From assembly GCA_001939145.1 (NCBI GenBank), contig LSRX01000851.1:75597-139596 (forward strand): 64,000 bases of DNA, read 5' to 3'. Positions 1-8,769 of this stretch are shown piece after piece. Position numbers and translations under genes: made by a program. The notes under the pieces are model-generated. The model saw nothing but the letters and a program-made list of their open reading frames with translations, ran no database searches and was not told the DNA's origin. The DNA is from Symbiodinium microadriaticum. Its lineage: Eukaryota > Sar > Dinophyceae > Suessiales > Symbiodiniaceae. How positions within the stretch are numbered: the stretch's first letter is position 1; each line of letters opens with the position of its first letter.

Positions 1-36
1 TCTCTGGAGCGCCCAACCCGGACACCCCAGGAGGTT

Positions 37-215
37 AACGCCAGTCAGTGGTGTGACCCCATGGGTCGTCCACCGACCTGAAACCGCGGGGACCCCGCGT
101 CCGTAACACCGGTCACTGGTGTGACCCCATGGGTCGTCGAATGAATCGAACCGTTGTGCTGTGTTACGTGACCGGGGACCCCGCGACCGTAATGCCAGCC
201 AGTGGTGTGTCCCCC
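37..215. repeat. GC-rich imperfect tandem repeat with palindromic cores
   Basis: Two and a half diverged copies of one unit lie head to tail. The block GTGGTGTGACCCCATGGGTC occurs at about 50-68 and again near 118-137, and a third, broken copy starts near 191. Between them the block GGGGACCCCGCG(T/A)CCGTAA occurs at about 88-105 and 174-192. Both blocks are nearly self-complementary (GCGGGGACCCCGC; GACCCCATGGGTC), so each unit could form two short hairpins. The unit length varies (about 67 and 87 bp) because the spacer between blocks differs. The frame read through it on the minus strand is a translation of the repeat and is not called as a gene. Confidence 0.7.
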
Positions 216-220
216 AAATG

Positions 221-1060
221 CATTATCTGTACGGTGGGGATGGTGTAAGTAAATAATTAGTGCTTTCAAAGTGTATTATCCATCTGCCAGACTCTTCAAC
301 AAGGCCGATCAAGATCGCTCGACAATTTTGCAGGACCAGTAAAATTTCTTATATGTGCAGCAAACAATTGGCCTCGACCTATAGCCAAACCTTTCAAAGT
401 GATTCAACTACTTTCGTGACGCTAATTTCTGAATAAACCATGGCCCACTCTTTCCGGTCCATGTACCCGTACCGCATGCATTGGCCCTAGCATTGACATG
501 ATATCAGAACCTTTTCCGGCAACATTTTATGCTACCGCACAGGAGGGCGATGCTCAGAACACCTGCCGCCCTCAACCAAAATAGTTCGGCATCGTCGGAA
601 GATTAGGACATTGCCACAACATAGAAGACCGTAGCAGCACCAATGGCGGGGATGGCCTTAGCCGTGAGCTGAAGCGTTTGAAGCGACAGCACACAACAAC
701 AACCACCACATCAGCAGAATTGCTCACCATTGTGAAGTAGTGTGCATCGGCCGAGCAGACATGACATCATTGACCCTGTTCTAAATATGAAGGCCTCTAG
801 ATTCGAGCCTTATGGTCAGTAATACCTACAGAAGCTCTTTAAAGGAAGCCTCAAAGGATTCCTTCAATAAACCCTGTGATGAACTTTTATGTAACCTTTA
901 GCGAAACTCTGACTGAGCCCTTATGGGATTCTTCAGAGGCCCCGTAACCCTAAAGATCACTTACCGAAAGAGGAACCCGATGGCTGAGCCTTGGAGCCAC
1001 TCGGAGGTACTTGAGCTCGGGAAGCGAAGTGACCGAGACCTTGAGGCCCACCAAGAAAGG
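221..1060. other. Unassigned intergenic DNA
   Basis: No reading frame of note, no inverted-repeat element and no clear repeat was seen. From about 820 to 1000 there are loosely repeated phrases such as CCTTTA, ACCCTTATGGG and AAGGATTCC. These resemble the degenerate GGGTTNCTATAA-type minisatellite seen better at 19.3 kb. Confidence 0.4.
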
Positions 1061-1215
1061 AACAGGAGTTTAGGGGTTTGAGGTATTGGGGCTTATAGGA
1101 GTTTAGGGGTTTAGGGTTTAGGGGTTTAGGGGTTTAGGGTTTAGGGGCTTAGGGATTCACGGGATTAGGGGTCTAGGATTCTAGGATTCTGGTTGTTTAG
1201 GGTTTGTTGCAAGGG
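1061..1215 (+). repeat. Interstitial TTTAGGG-type tract
   Basis: This is a run of TTTAGGG and TTTAGGGG heptamers and octamers on the plus strand, with decayed units (GATTAGGGG, TCTAGGATT) on its right side. The unit matches the telomere repeat of plants and many algae. It is one of dozens of such tracts in the window. The mixture of 7- and 8-base units and point changes indicates an old interstitial copy, not a chromosome end. Confidence 0.8.
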
Positions 1216-2207
1216 CGGTTCGAGGATCTAGGATTGAATTATGTTTTTTTCTTTTTAATTGGGGTTTGTCATAAGGACGTTTGGGGATCCGAGGATTCAG
1301 CGTTCATAGGGTTTGTTTAATAAATTATAAGGTCTTATTACAAAGTTCGAAAAGAAACTTCATAGGGTGTTATACAGGTATCATAAGGGCTCGATAAGAG
1401 TATGCTGGGGATGAGAGTCCAGTGCGGGCCTATGTTCGGCCTTAACCTCAAAGCATGATCCCGCAACTTAAGCAGCAATAAACCAAAAAACCCAAGACTT
1501 GCAATCGCATGACCCGGCATTTTGACGGAGCTTGAAGGGAAACCTTACGCAGCTGAATCTTTGAACTTAGGACCCCGCCTGGCAGATCAGGAGACTTTGT
1601 CAGAATCTGTCAGATAGTCATCAGCCTGATGAAAGCAAGTCATCCTGGAGCCACGCATCACAAGGCCAAAGCAAAGCTTGAAGACCCTAACCCCTTAAGC
1701 TCTAAACCTCCGGAGACACCCGGCCGAAGACCTAAAGCATCGGCTTTGCCAGGAACTGGCGGAGGGGCAAAACGCCGCCGTCGCATCACGGCAGCAGACA
1801 GTCGAGATTTATGGATGGGGACATGTAAGAGGGTTCGGAATACTTAGCCGCATATTGTCACTTCTGGCCCGTAAACAGCTATTAAGACCCCCCCTCTTGA
1901 AATTGCTAAGGCCCTATGTTAGATTGTACATCCCAGCTTGGGCTGCCCGGCTCATGCAAGAGACCTGACCACAGAAGTGGTCCTCCGATAAAGAACTCTG
2001 ATTTGCCGGGACATGCTTAAGGGTTCAGGGCGACTTCGAAAATGGTTTTGGCTTCAGGGTTTGCAGTGTTTAGGTTGAGTTTTTGACGTTTGACCGCCGG
2101 GTTTATCTGCAAGCTCTGGACGGAGCAGCCGACTGGCATCGAACCCAGCTAAGACCAGCAGCGGTTTTTGCAATTGAAACTCTGGTCTAGTTCTTGTGCT
2201 TCTTATT
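1216..2207. other. Unassigned DNA, no gene seen
   Basis: Mixed-composition sequence with two short open frames (60 codons on minus at 1338-1520; 72 codons on plus at 1629-1847). Neither has recognisable motifs, and both are near the length expected by chance. The plus frame contains a basic patch (KRRRR) but nothing else supports it. Confidence 0.4.
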
Positions 2208-2211
2208 GAGA

Positions 2212-2313
2212 TGGGGGTTTCCGAAAATATGGGACCCTAACATAGTACCCTAAATAGCAGGATCCTTATTACAAGGACCCCAACTAAGGTACCCCTTATT
2301 TTCGGAAACTCTC
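2212..2313. mobile_element. MITE-like inverted-repeat element, family A copy 1
   Basis: The left end reads GGGGGTTTCCGAAAATA and the right end is its complement, TTATTTTCGGAAACTCTC. The centre holds GGACCCTAA, GATCCTTATTACAAGGACCCC and GGTACCCC, shared in the same order with the copies at 12589-12730 and 40967-41072. At about 100 bp it has no coding capacity and so would be a non-autonomous DNA transposon. The superfamily is not assigned, because flanking duplications are not clear enough. Confidence 0.7.
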
Positions 2314-2374
2314 AGATGCGGCCGGCTCTTAAAAGGTCACAAAGCTCGCAAACGTTGGCAAACATCTTTGCAAG

Positions 2375-2730
2375 CTAAAACCCTAAAGCTCCCACGCCCC
2401 AAAACCTCTGCAGCTAAAGCCCCAAACCCTAAAATACCTCAAGCCCTAAAGCCTAAAACCCTGAACTACCTTGGATCCTAAAGCCCTAAAGCCCTAAAGC
2501 CTTGAATTGGTGCCCCTTCACCTAACCGTTATACACCCTATAACCCAGAAGCCCTAAAACCCCCAACCCCTGAGCCGAAGGCCCTACACAGAGCAGGGTT
2601 TAGGGTTTACCTGTGACCCCAAACTCTACAAAATAATAGGTTATCACCCCTTAATGAGAGGGTAGAACCCCTTAAACGGTAGGTTTTGGGATTCCCCTGG
2701 CTTAGGGTTGAACTTTTATAGGGTTTAGGG
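2375..2730. repeat. Inverted pair of interstitial telomeric tracts
   Basis: From about 2375 to 2580 the plus strand carries degenerate CCCTAAA/CCCTAAAG units. From about 2596 to 2730 it switches to TTTAGGG units. The switch is at GAGCAGGGTTTAGGGTTTAC. The arrangement puts the two C-rich/G-rich tracts back to back, as in a fusion of two telomere-type ends or an inverted insertion. Both halves are decayed. Confidence 0.7.
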
Positions 2731-2819
2731 TCTCTCAGGTCGTGACCTCTGAGGGCAGCGTACGGGTGCCTCGGCCAAGCGGGCCCGTCGCAGTCGCAGG
2801 CCTCTCCCTCTCAGGGTTA

Positions 2820-2826
2820 TTCTACA
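2820..2826. repeat. Left copy of 7-bp direct repeat (probable target-site duplication)
   Basis: TTCTACA lies immediately outside the left terminal inverted repeat. An identical TTCTACA lies immediately outside the right one at 3884-3890. Such a pair is the usual footprint of DNA-transposon insertion. Confidence 0.7.
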
Positions 2827-2976
2827 GTTAGCATAGACCATTTCCATTTTCAACCATGGCACCCCCCCTAGCACCCAAACCATAACAACCTATACCTCAA
2901 CCTTCAACTCACCCAAGACCCATAGGTAGAACCCTAGGAAAGACCCACCCGAAGACCCAAAACCATAACAACCTAT
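2827..2976 (+). repeat. Left terminal inverted repeat of gene-carrying element
   Basis: This 150-bp arm pairs without mismatch to 3734-3883. It contains CATTTCCATTTTCAACC near its outer end, then CACCCCCCCTAGCACCC, then AACCATAACAACCTAT twice (near 2877-2893 and at its inner end). These internal duplicates could be repeated transposase-binding sites. Confidence 0.85.
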
Positions 2977-3091
2977 GCAGTCCATGTCTAGGCTGTGGGC
3001 AGAGAATGCGGCGCTTTTCCACACATCTTTGCGGAGGGCAAAGCGAAAGCCAAGTGCTGGAAGCCATGGTCCTAGCAGATCCAATCGCCAA

Positions 3092-3412
3092 CTAGTCGTC
3101 CTGGCCGTAACCATAGTAGCTTTTTGACCAGAAACTGACATCGTCCTTCTTGCAGTAGCAAGGATACCCGACGCATGCCTTGCGGCATTGCTCCATGCGG
3201 TCGTAGCCACCGAAGAATTCTCGTTGCACCCAGCTGCCATCCTCATTCTTACAGAAGCATCTGGCGAACCCGAGCCCAGCGTGCGGGTGGAACTGCTCTT
3301 GAAGCCACCCCCACTTCTGCGACTCATTCACCGCCCCTGCATCGTTGGTCACCTGGACCTGACGCAGAGCAGAACAAAGGCCCATGAGCACCAAGAGAAA
3401 GCGGAACAGCAT
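3092..3412 (-). CDS. Small secreted cysteine-rich protein with internal duplication
   Basis: The frame is open from an ATG at 3487, but I choose the ATG at 3412 (106 residues). It begins a clear signal peptide, MLFRFLLVLMGLCSA, while the 25 residues upstream look like translated leader. The mature part is about 91 residues with six cysteines in the order CxC, then C and C spaced CxxxC, then CxC. The two CxC segments are similar: CFCKNEDGSWVQREFFGGYD and CYCKKDDVSFWSKSYYGYG. This indicates an internal duplication of a CxCKx[ED]D...[FY][FY]G[GY] unit. One NES glycosylation site lies near the mature N-terminus. No intron is needed. The protein should be exported or enter the secretory pathway; three disulfides are possible. 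I do not recognise the family. The gene lies wholly inside a TIR element, so it may be mobile and multicopy. A second open frame (2890-3327, minus) overlaps it but has no signal sequence or pattern. Confidence 0.7.
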   Translation of the reverse strand: MLFRFLLVLMGLCSALRQVQVTNDAGAVNESQKWGWLQEQFHPHAGLGFARCFCKNEDGSWVQREFFGGYDRMEQCRKACVGYPCYCKKDDVSFWSKSYYGYGQDD

Positions 3413-3464
3413 GGCTCTGGATCTGTGGAAACACAAGGTCTCGGCAAACGACAGGCAGACTTTA

Positions 3465-3480
3465 CTTGAGCTTTGAGCCA
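3465..3480 (-). other. Possible relic spliced-leader sequence upstream of the Cys-rich gene
   Basis: On the minus strand the 16 bases read TGGCTCAAAGCTCAAG, directly before the presumed 5' leader. The dinoflagellate spliced leader ends TTTTGGCTCAAG. The first eight bases match TGGCTCAA and the last seven match GCTCAAG. Relic leaders of this kind are known in dinoflagellate genes that returned to the genome through mRNA. The match is short and could be chance. Confidence 0.3.
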
Positions 3481-3733
3481 TATCCATTTTGGAAACGGGT
3501 TTCGGGGGCTCTTGACAAGGATCTCCCTGGTTTAGGGTGCCGGCCTTATTCCTACTATTGTAAAATTATTTAAGATGACCATTTCCATTTTCTAAGGTTA
3601 GGGATTTCGGGTCGATACTATCGGGTTTTCTATGGGGGTATTGGTGTATGGGTTTGAGGTTGGGGTTTTTCTATGTGGTTACCTATGGTTCTTCTAATGG
3701 TTCCATCATATAGGTCTTTTTGGTAGTTGAGGT

Positions 3734-3883
3734 ATAGGTTGTTATGGTTTTGGGTCTTCGGGTGGGTCTTTCCTAGGGTTCTACCTATGGGTCTTGGGTG
3801 AGTTGAAGGTTGAGGTATAGGTTGTTATGGTTTGGGTGCTAGGGGGGGTGCCATGGTTGAAAATGGAAATGGTCTATGCTAAC
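3734..3883 (-). repeat. Right terminal inverted repeat of gene-carrying element
   Basis: Exact reverse complement of 2827-2976. Immediately inside it, at 3729-3733, the sequence still shares the GAGGT phrase with an internal part of the arm, so the subterminal region is itself built from a diverged repeat of about 83 bp. Confidence 0.85.
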
Positions 3884-3890
3884 TTCTACA
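3884..3890. repeat. Right copy of 7-bp direct repeat
   Basis: TTCTACA, identical to 2820-2826, directly follows the right terminal inverted repeat. Confidence 0.7.
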
Positions 3891-3894
3891 GGGT

Positions 3895-4200
3895 CCCTCT
3901 TTTGAGGGGGGTTTAAGGGGGATCTGGGGTTTAAGGGATTTTTTTTATGAGAGTTTAGGGTTCAGGGTCTTCTCTTCAGGGTTTAAGGGTTTTGAGGTTT
4001 TTGGGTTTTAAGGGCTCTGTTGGGTTTAGGGTTGAAGGGGCTTTGGGGCTCGGTGGTACTGGGGTTTATGGGCTTGGGGGTAGGGCTTTCAGAGTTCAGC
4101 GTTTGGAGTTTACGCTTTTTGGGGTTTCTAGTTTAGGATTTCGGGTCTCGGCGTTTCAGGGCTCTACCGGGGATTATATATATAGGGTTTAGGGTGTAGA
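3895..4200 (+). repeat. Degenerate TTTAGGG-derived tract
   Basis: The plus strand is rich in GGGTTTAGGG, GGGTTTAAGG, GGGTTTTGAGG and similar words, clearly mutated telomere-type units. One reading frame (3992-4192) translates as repeated GFRV and GLG peptides. I read this as a by-product of the repeat, not a protein. Confidence 0.7.
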
Positions 4201-4639
4201 GGCTATCGAAGATGTTGGCCCCCTCTTTTAGCGCCCTTTTAGAAGGCATGCCGCCTTCTGTGAGGTTTTTCCAGAAAGGGGCTTTCGTTCCCTTTGCCGT
4301 CGTTCCATTCGTGCAGAAGGAAGATGGTGCCGAAATCCTGGGCCCAAATCTGTCTTTCGGCTGCGGGCATCCTGCTCTCTAGGCTGAAACAGGGTGTATG
4401 TCATTGTGCATGAGTGCGGTTCTAGCTCCTCCCATTTGATGCTTTTTCAGAGGCATCTACTATTATGCCCCCCCCCCCATCAGCAAAAAGCAAAGCCCAA
4501 ACCCTAAAACCCTAAAAACCCAAAAAAGGTAGGGTCCAGGGACTTCTCTCAACTCCAAATCTCCAGGACCCGTCCTGGGCCCGGGCAAGCTCCCGCGCAC
4601 GGAGGAGGACGTAGCGAAGTCCCGTCCTGAGTGCGATGA

Positions 4640-4725
4640 TGGGTTTAGGGTTTAGGGTTTAGTCTTTAGGGTTCAGGGTTTAGTTTCTCGAGTTTAGGGT
4701 TGGCTTTTAGGGTTTAGGGGTCTGA
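4640..4725 (+). repeat. Interstitial TTTAGGG tract
   Basis: Perfect and near-perfect TTTAGGG units (GGGTTTAGGGTTTAGGGTTTAG near 4641) are followed by TTTAGGGTTCAGGGTTTAG variants. A short CCCTAAA patch lies just upstream at 4497-4525 in the opposite orientation. Confidence 0.75.
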
Positions 4726-5104
4726 ACGTGATCGTGGATATCATCGTGACCTCATAAGGACCCTAAGGTGGGTTCAATCTGCCGAACAATCGGACCTGAC
4801 AAGGGTATTAGCAAGGCAGTTTGAAGGAAGACAAGTCCTCTATCCCCTCTCTCCCTTACTCCTTATGGATGACCTTACCTTGGAATTATGTTCGTCTACA
4901 CCTACCATCCTCATCCTCCTCCCCATCATCAGCATCACCATCGCCTCAAAACTCCGAGCATCATCCAAGCCTAAGAGCAAGCCGCTGTCTGGGGGTGACG
5001 CATACAGCTCCTTTCCTTTCCATCGAGTCTCAAGTAGAACACCACCCCCCCCCTCCCCCCGCCACTACCAACACAGCACTACTGCGCTTGGAGGCCAAGG
5101 AGCT

Positions 5105-5580
5105 CACCCGAAACCCGAAACCTTAAACCCGATCTTGGGAAGCCAAAGCCTGATGAACCGTAAGCCCTAAGACCCTAAACCCTATAAGCCCTAAGCCCTA
5201 AGACCCTAAACCCTAAGCCCTAAGCCCTAAGACCTAAGACCCTAAGCCCTAAGACCCTAAACCCTAAGCCCTAAGACCCTAAACCCTAAGCCCTAAGACC
5301 CTAAACCCTAAGCCCCAAGACCCTAAACCATAAGCCCTAAGCCCTAAGACCCTAAACCCTAAGACCCTAAACCCTAAGCCCTAAGCCTGAAGACCCTAAA
5401 CCCTAAGCCCTAAGACCCCAAACCCTAAGCCCTAAGACCCTAAACCCTAAGACCCTAAACCCTAAGCCCTAAGCCTGAAGACCCTAAACCCTAAGCCCTA
5501 AGACCCCAAACCCTAAGCCCTAAGACCCTAAACCCTAAACCCTAAGACCCTAAGACCCTAAACCCTAAGACCCCTGAAAC
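5105..5580 (-). repeat. CCCTAAG/CCCTAAA array with 88-bp higher-order repeat
   Basis: About 65 tandem heptamer-like units alternate between CCCTAAA, CCCTAAG and the 8-base GACCCTAA(A). Within 5341-5560 a longer unit repeats: the rare variant GCCTGAAGACCC occurs at 5385 and 5473, exactly 88 bp apart, and the neighbouring order of units is the same after each. This is therefore a telomere-type array that later evolved by segmental duplication. Confidence 0.85.
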
Positions 5581-5638
5581 CGACCCGCAGGCTGATACTG
5601 GAGTACGACAACACTCCGGTGCAAGAGCTCCGGAGGCG

Positions 5639-5855
5639 CCAAGTACAGAGCGGATTAGGGTTTAGGGTTTAGGGATCAGGGTTTAGGGTTCAGGGATTAG
5701 GGTTTAGGGTTTAGGATCCTTTAAGGGGCCTAGGGTTTAGGATCCCGTAGTAACTTAGGGTTTCCAAGTACAGAGCGGATTAGGGTTTAGGGTTTAGGGA
5801 TCAGGGTTTAGGGTTCAGGGATTAGGGTTTAGGGTTTAGGATCCTTTAAGGGGCC
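5639..5855. repeat. 92-bp direct duplication, period 125 bp
   Basis: The segment 5639-5730, starting CCAAGTACAGAGCGGATTAG and ending GGATCCTTTAAGGGGCC, is repeated at 5764-5855 with no difference that I can see. It is built mostly from TTTAGGG variants plus a unique start and end. The identical variant order shows that a recent local duplication, not slippage of single units, made the second copy. Confidence 0.85.
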
Positions 5856-5934
5856 CTCTGGTAGGGGCCCCTGAAAGGGTACTAGAGGGTTCTCATTGGA
5901 AGAGAGTCCCCTTAGGTTGTTCTTTTTTGGGGCT

Positions 5935-6060
5935 TTATGGGGTTGAGGGATTTGGGGTTCAGGGTTTAGGTTTCCGGGATAGCGCTTAATTTTGGGGTTA
6001 CGCGTTTAGGAAGTTTGGGGATTTAGGGGTTCAGGGTTTAGGGTTCAGGGATTTAGCCCT
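5935..6060 (+). repeat. Degenerate TTTAGGG tract
   Basis: Units such as GGGTTCAGGGTTTAGG and TTTAGGGGTTCAGGGTTTAG lie among diverged sequence. The minus frame read at 6031-6237 ends in LNPKP, a peptide produced by CCCTAAA-type repeats, and is not called. Confidence 0.65.
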
Positions 6061-6560
6061 TAAAAGCGGATGAGGGATTAAAACGTAGAGGTCGGAACAG
6101 TTGGTAGAGTTTAGGGTCACGGGCCATGGATTAAGGAGGCTTGTCGTGTATGAAGGGACGGATGCGTGGAACATCAATATCCTTGTCTGGAAGTAAGGTG
6201 AAGAGTGGAGAGTTTCAATCATAAACTTATGTTCCAAAGCAAGGCGGGCCAGTGGGGGGCTTTCCCAAGAGAAGCCTGTTCTTTCTCTTGAGACTCTTCA
6301 TCTTCAAATCCTGAATCCTACAGCCCCTCCATGACCCGAGGCCTTAAAGTCCCGAAGCTTCGAACCATAGCTCTGATAGCCTTTCAGCCCTCACTTGTAT
6401 CTCTCCCGTACTCGAACCCGGAACAATCCGTTGCGGTGGGGTTCAGGCTAGAAGTAGCAAAGCGAAGCAACCCTGTAGCAAAGGTGTAAGCTCTATGTAT
6501 ATCAACTCAGTTTTACCCCACATGTACTACAAAAGCCCTATGAGGATTCACGTCGCACAC

Positions 6561-6591
<31 letters not shown>

Positions 6592-6716
6592 ATGTATGTA
6601 TGTATGTATGTATGTATGTATGTATGTATGTATACATGTATACATGTATACATGTGTACATGTATACATGTATATATATATATATATGTATATATGTATA
6701 TATATATATATATACA
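6561..6716. repeat. Compound microsatellite: CTAT, GTAT, ACATGTAT, AT
   Basis: In order: (CTAT) about 8 units, (GTAT) about 9 units, ACATGTAT units that are each self-complementary, then (TA) runs. All long frames crossing it (YVCMYVCM and YIHTYIHT types) are translations of the repeat. Confidence 0.9.
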
Positions 6717-6919
6717 AAAGTGTATACACCCCTCGAAAAAACCCTGCGAAATACGACAGTGCAATCATACAAGGCTTATACCGGGAAATTCCCACCACCC
6801 TAAACCGAGCCACTGCACTTTAACAAAACGTAAACCCTATTCCTGAGCATATCCTGAGCAAGTTGTTGCCATCCCGAACTTTCTGCCTACATAAACCCAG
6901 GAGAACCCCAAAACTCATC

Positions 6920-7320
6920 CTCCGAGCCAACGACTCCCCTAAACCCTAAACCCCCCATAAACCCCTAAACCCCTATAAGCCCTAAACCCTAAACCCGGGA
7001 GGTTTGTACTCCTTGGGGCGGTGTCAGGCGCCCCGAGCTCAGCCAAAAAACACAGGGTTCGTGTTTTGTTTCCATAGGGGGTTTATGAGGGTTTAGGGTT
7101 TGAACAAAAAATATTGGGTTTTAGGTTTTGGATTTTGGGATGGATTTAAGGTTTTTTAGTGCATCAGAATTCGGGTTTCGGGGTTTAGGGTTAAGGGTAT
7201 AGGGTTGTGGGTCCAAGTTGTTGTGGCTTTGGGTTTAAGGGTCTAGGGTTTTGGGGGCTTGGGATTTGAGTTGCGAGTTTAGGGGTTTCAGGGTTAGGGG
7301 CTTCAGGGTTTCTAAAGTAA
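6920..7320. repeat. Inverted pair of interstitial telomeric tracts
   Basis: CCCTAAACCC units occupy 6936-6995. From about 7080 the strand carries GGGTTTAGGG, GGGTTTTAGG and GGTTTAGGG units up to about 7320, strongly decayed. A 90-bp spacer of ordinary sequence separates the two orientations. Confidence 0.65.
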
Positions 7321-7419
7321 GACCTTTTTGAAGGGGCTGTTAAGGGGGACACAGGCGTATAATGGGGGTCGAGGGTTTGGGGTTCTGGGTCACAAGTTTT
7401 CCATTTAAGGCCAATTTGG

Positions 7420-7510
7420 GGAGTTATCTAAATTAGGGTCCCTTTTTGGCTCCCAAATATAGTACGACTCCCTTATAAACAGGACCCTAAAGTGGACCCT
7501 GCCCATTTTA
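7420..7510. mobile_element. MITE-like element, family C copy (degraded)
   Basis: GAGTTATCTAAATTAGGGTC, then CCCTTTTTGG, CCCAAATATAGTACG and finally GGACCCTGCCCATTTT match the order of motifs in the better copies at 48573-48669 and 58131-58240. The right end is poorly preserved. Confidence 0.5.
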
Positions 7511-8502
7511 AACGGCTGGAGAAGGGGTCTCGGAATGGAAGGATCGGCAGAGTTTGCGGTAATTGGGCTTTGTACTCTTCTATTAATTCGACCTTCATAA
7601 AACCCCCCTCCAAAAAAAAAGAAAAGCAAAAAAACATATCCTGAGGTTTCAGGCCGGTTTCTAGAGTTTGGAGGGACTATCACAGGGGTTCTTGTAAGGT
7701 TTCTATGCTTTTTTCAATTCTCGGTTACCAGGGCCTTCGAAGCAGCATCAAAGGCGAGGGCCGTTTTCTTGGGAAGACTAGACCCCCAAGGATCCTTAGA
7801 GGCCTAACCTCCCCCCCCCCAATCAAATTATGGCTCTATCAAGGGTTTAGGGTGTTTAGGGTTTCCTGAAATATTGCCCTTGAAGACCCCCATACGAGGC
7901 CTGGAGTTTTATGTTCTCCGCACTTCTAAGGCCATGCTTGGCTTCTTCGGTGTTGGTCCGGCGTGGATGCGGGGGCCCCGCCCTGTTGCGGTTCCAGCTC
8001 AGGATCAGGATGGGCTATTATTGCCTTGTGAACAGGAAATACTCTAAGACTTCTAATCGTTCTTGAACTAGCTGTTATTGCATTGTGCTGTTAATTATCA
8101 AATATCAGTCTGTCCAGCGTTTTTACACAGTGGCTTTCAATTGCTGCCAGTGTGGACAGCGGTTGTCTGAGTGATGGAAGTTATCTGTCATCAGCACATG
8201 CGTCATGTGAAAGATGCTGAGCACAGTGCAGGCTTCTCTTCTACACACATGAGTTCAGTTGTTTTTTTGAGTCCTACGCCCTGAAGCGTATAGATGCTTA
8301 CGCAAAAAAGCTGAATCCCACACCCTGAATACAAAAACCCAAGTCCGAACAAGATTGGCACCGATCCTGACGCGCACGTCTCCAGAGTGGGCGCAGATAG
8401 CGTCCACGGCTACAGGCCTAGTTTTCATTCGGGGCGTGGCAAGGTTGTAGCATCAGTCAGGAAGGTGCAGTGTCGTTCAGGATTTTGCGTGGAGACACCA
8501 TA

Positions 8503-8617
8503 TAAATACATACATACATAAATAAAGCCATTGAGTAAATAAATAAATACAAAAATCGATAGATAAATAGATAGATACATAAGTGAATAAACAACATATA
8601 TATATATATATATACAA
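8503..8617. repeat. Compound microsatellite (CATA, AATA, GATA, TA)
   Basis: Short runs of CATA, AAATA, GATA and finally (TA)n lie head to tail. Frames crossing it (YIYIYIY, MYVCMY) are repeat translations. Confidence 0.85.
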
Positions 8618-8769
8618 AACACAGGACAAGCCCCTTTGTGTTGTTTGGGGCGTTTCGGAGATTATTTGCAGGCCTTGAGAGGGTACCTGCATGCATGTTT
8701 CAGGCTTCAACGGTTAGGGCCTGCAGAGCTGTGAGGTTCCGGGGTTTGACCCAGAGAACCCAATACCCC

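Larger units (their letters stand above)
2827..3883. mobile_element. Gene-carrying TIR element with perfect 150-bp inverted repeats
   Basis: The element is 1,057 bp long. Its ends, 2827-2976 and 3734-3883, are exact reverse complements over 150 bp by base-by-base reading, starting GTTAGCATAGACC. It is flanked by a 7-bp direct repeat, TTCTACA. The 757-bp interior carries no transposase but holds a complete small gene on the minus strand (3092-3412) for a secreted cysteine-rich protein. Perfect identity of the arms suggests recent movement or conversion. A 16-bp copy of the end sequence (GACCATTTCCATTTTC) recurs inside at 3577-3592. The phrase GAGGTATAGGTTGTTATGG occurs twice in the right side, about 83 bp apart. 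The likely reading is a non-autonomous DNA transposon that captured a host gene. The superfamily is unknown; a 7-bp duplication does not fit hAT (8 bp) or Mutator (9 bp) exactly. Confidence 0.85.

Noticed and set aside
2213-2313. rho-independent-type terminator for the hairpins of families A to H
   Set aside because: The hairpins recur as families with shared ends in unrelated places and the genome is eukaryotic; mobile elements explain them better.
2890-3327. 145-codon minus frame overlapping the Cys-rich gene
   Set aside because: It lacks a signal peptide and patterned cysteines and extends into the terminal inverted repeat. The 3092-3412 frame explains the region better.
3175-3469. Plus-strand frames opposite the Cys-rich gene
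   Set aside because: Antisense shadows of the real frame.
5105-5580. Chromosome end (true telomere)
   Set aside because: The array is internal, has many unit variants and a higher-order repeat, and is surrounded by ordinary DNA and other tracts in both orientations.
6400-6450. tRNA-like GTTCGAGTAC on the minus strand
   Set aside because: The T-arm stem does not pair and no acceptor or anticodon stem was found. A similar motif at 38634 failed for the same reason.
6495-6846. Tyrosine/valine/cysteine-rich frames
   Set aside because: Translations of the CTAT/GTAT/TA microsatellite.
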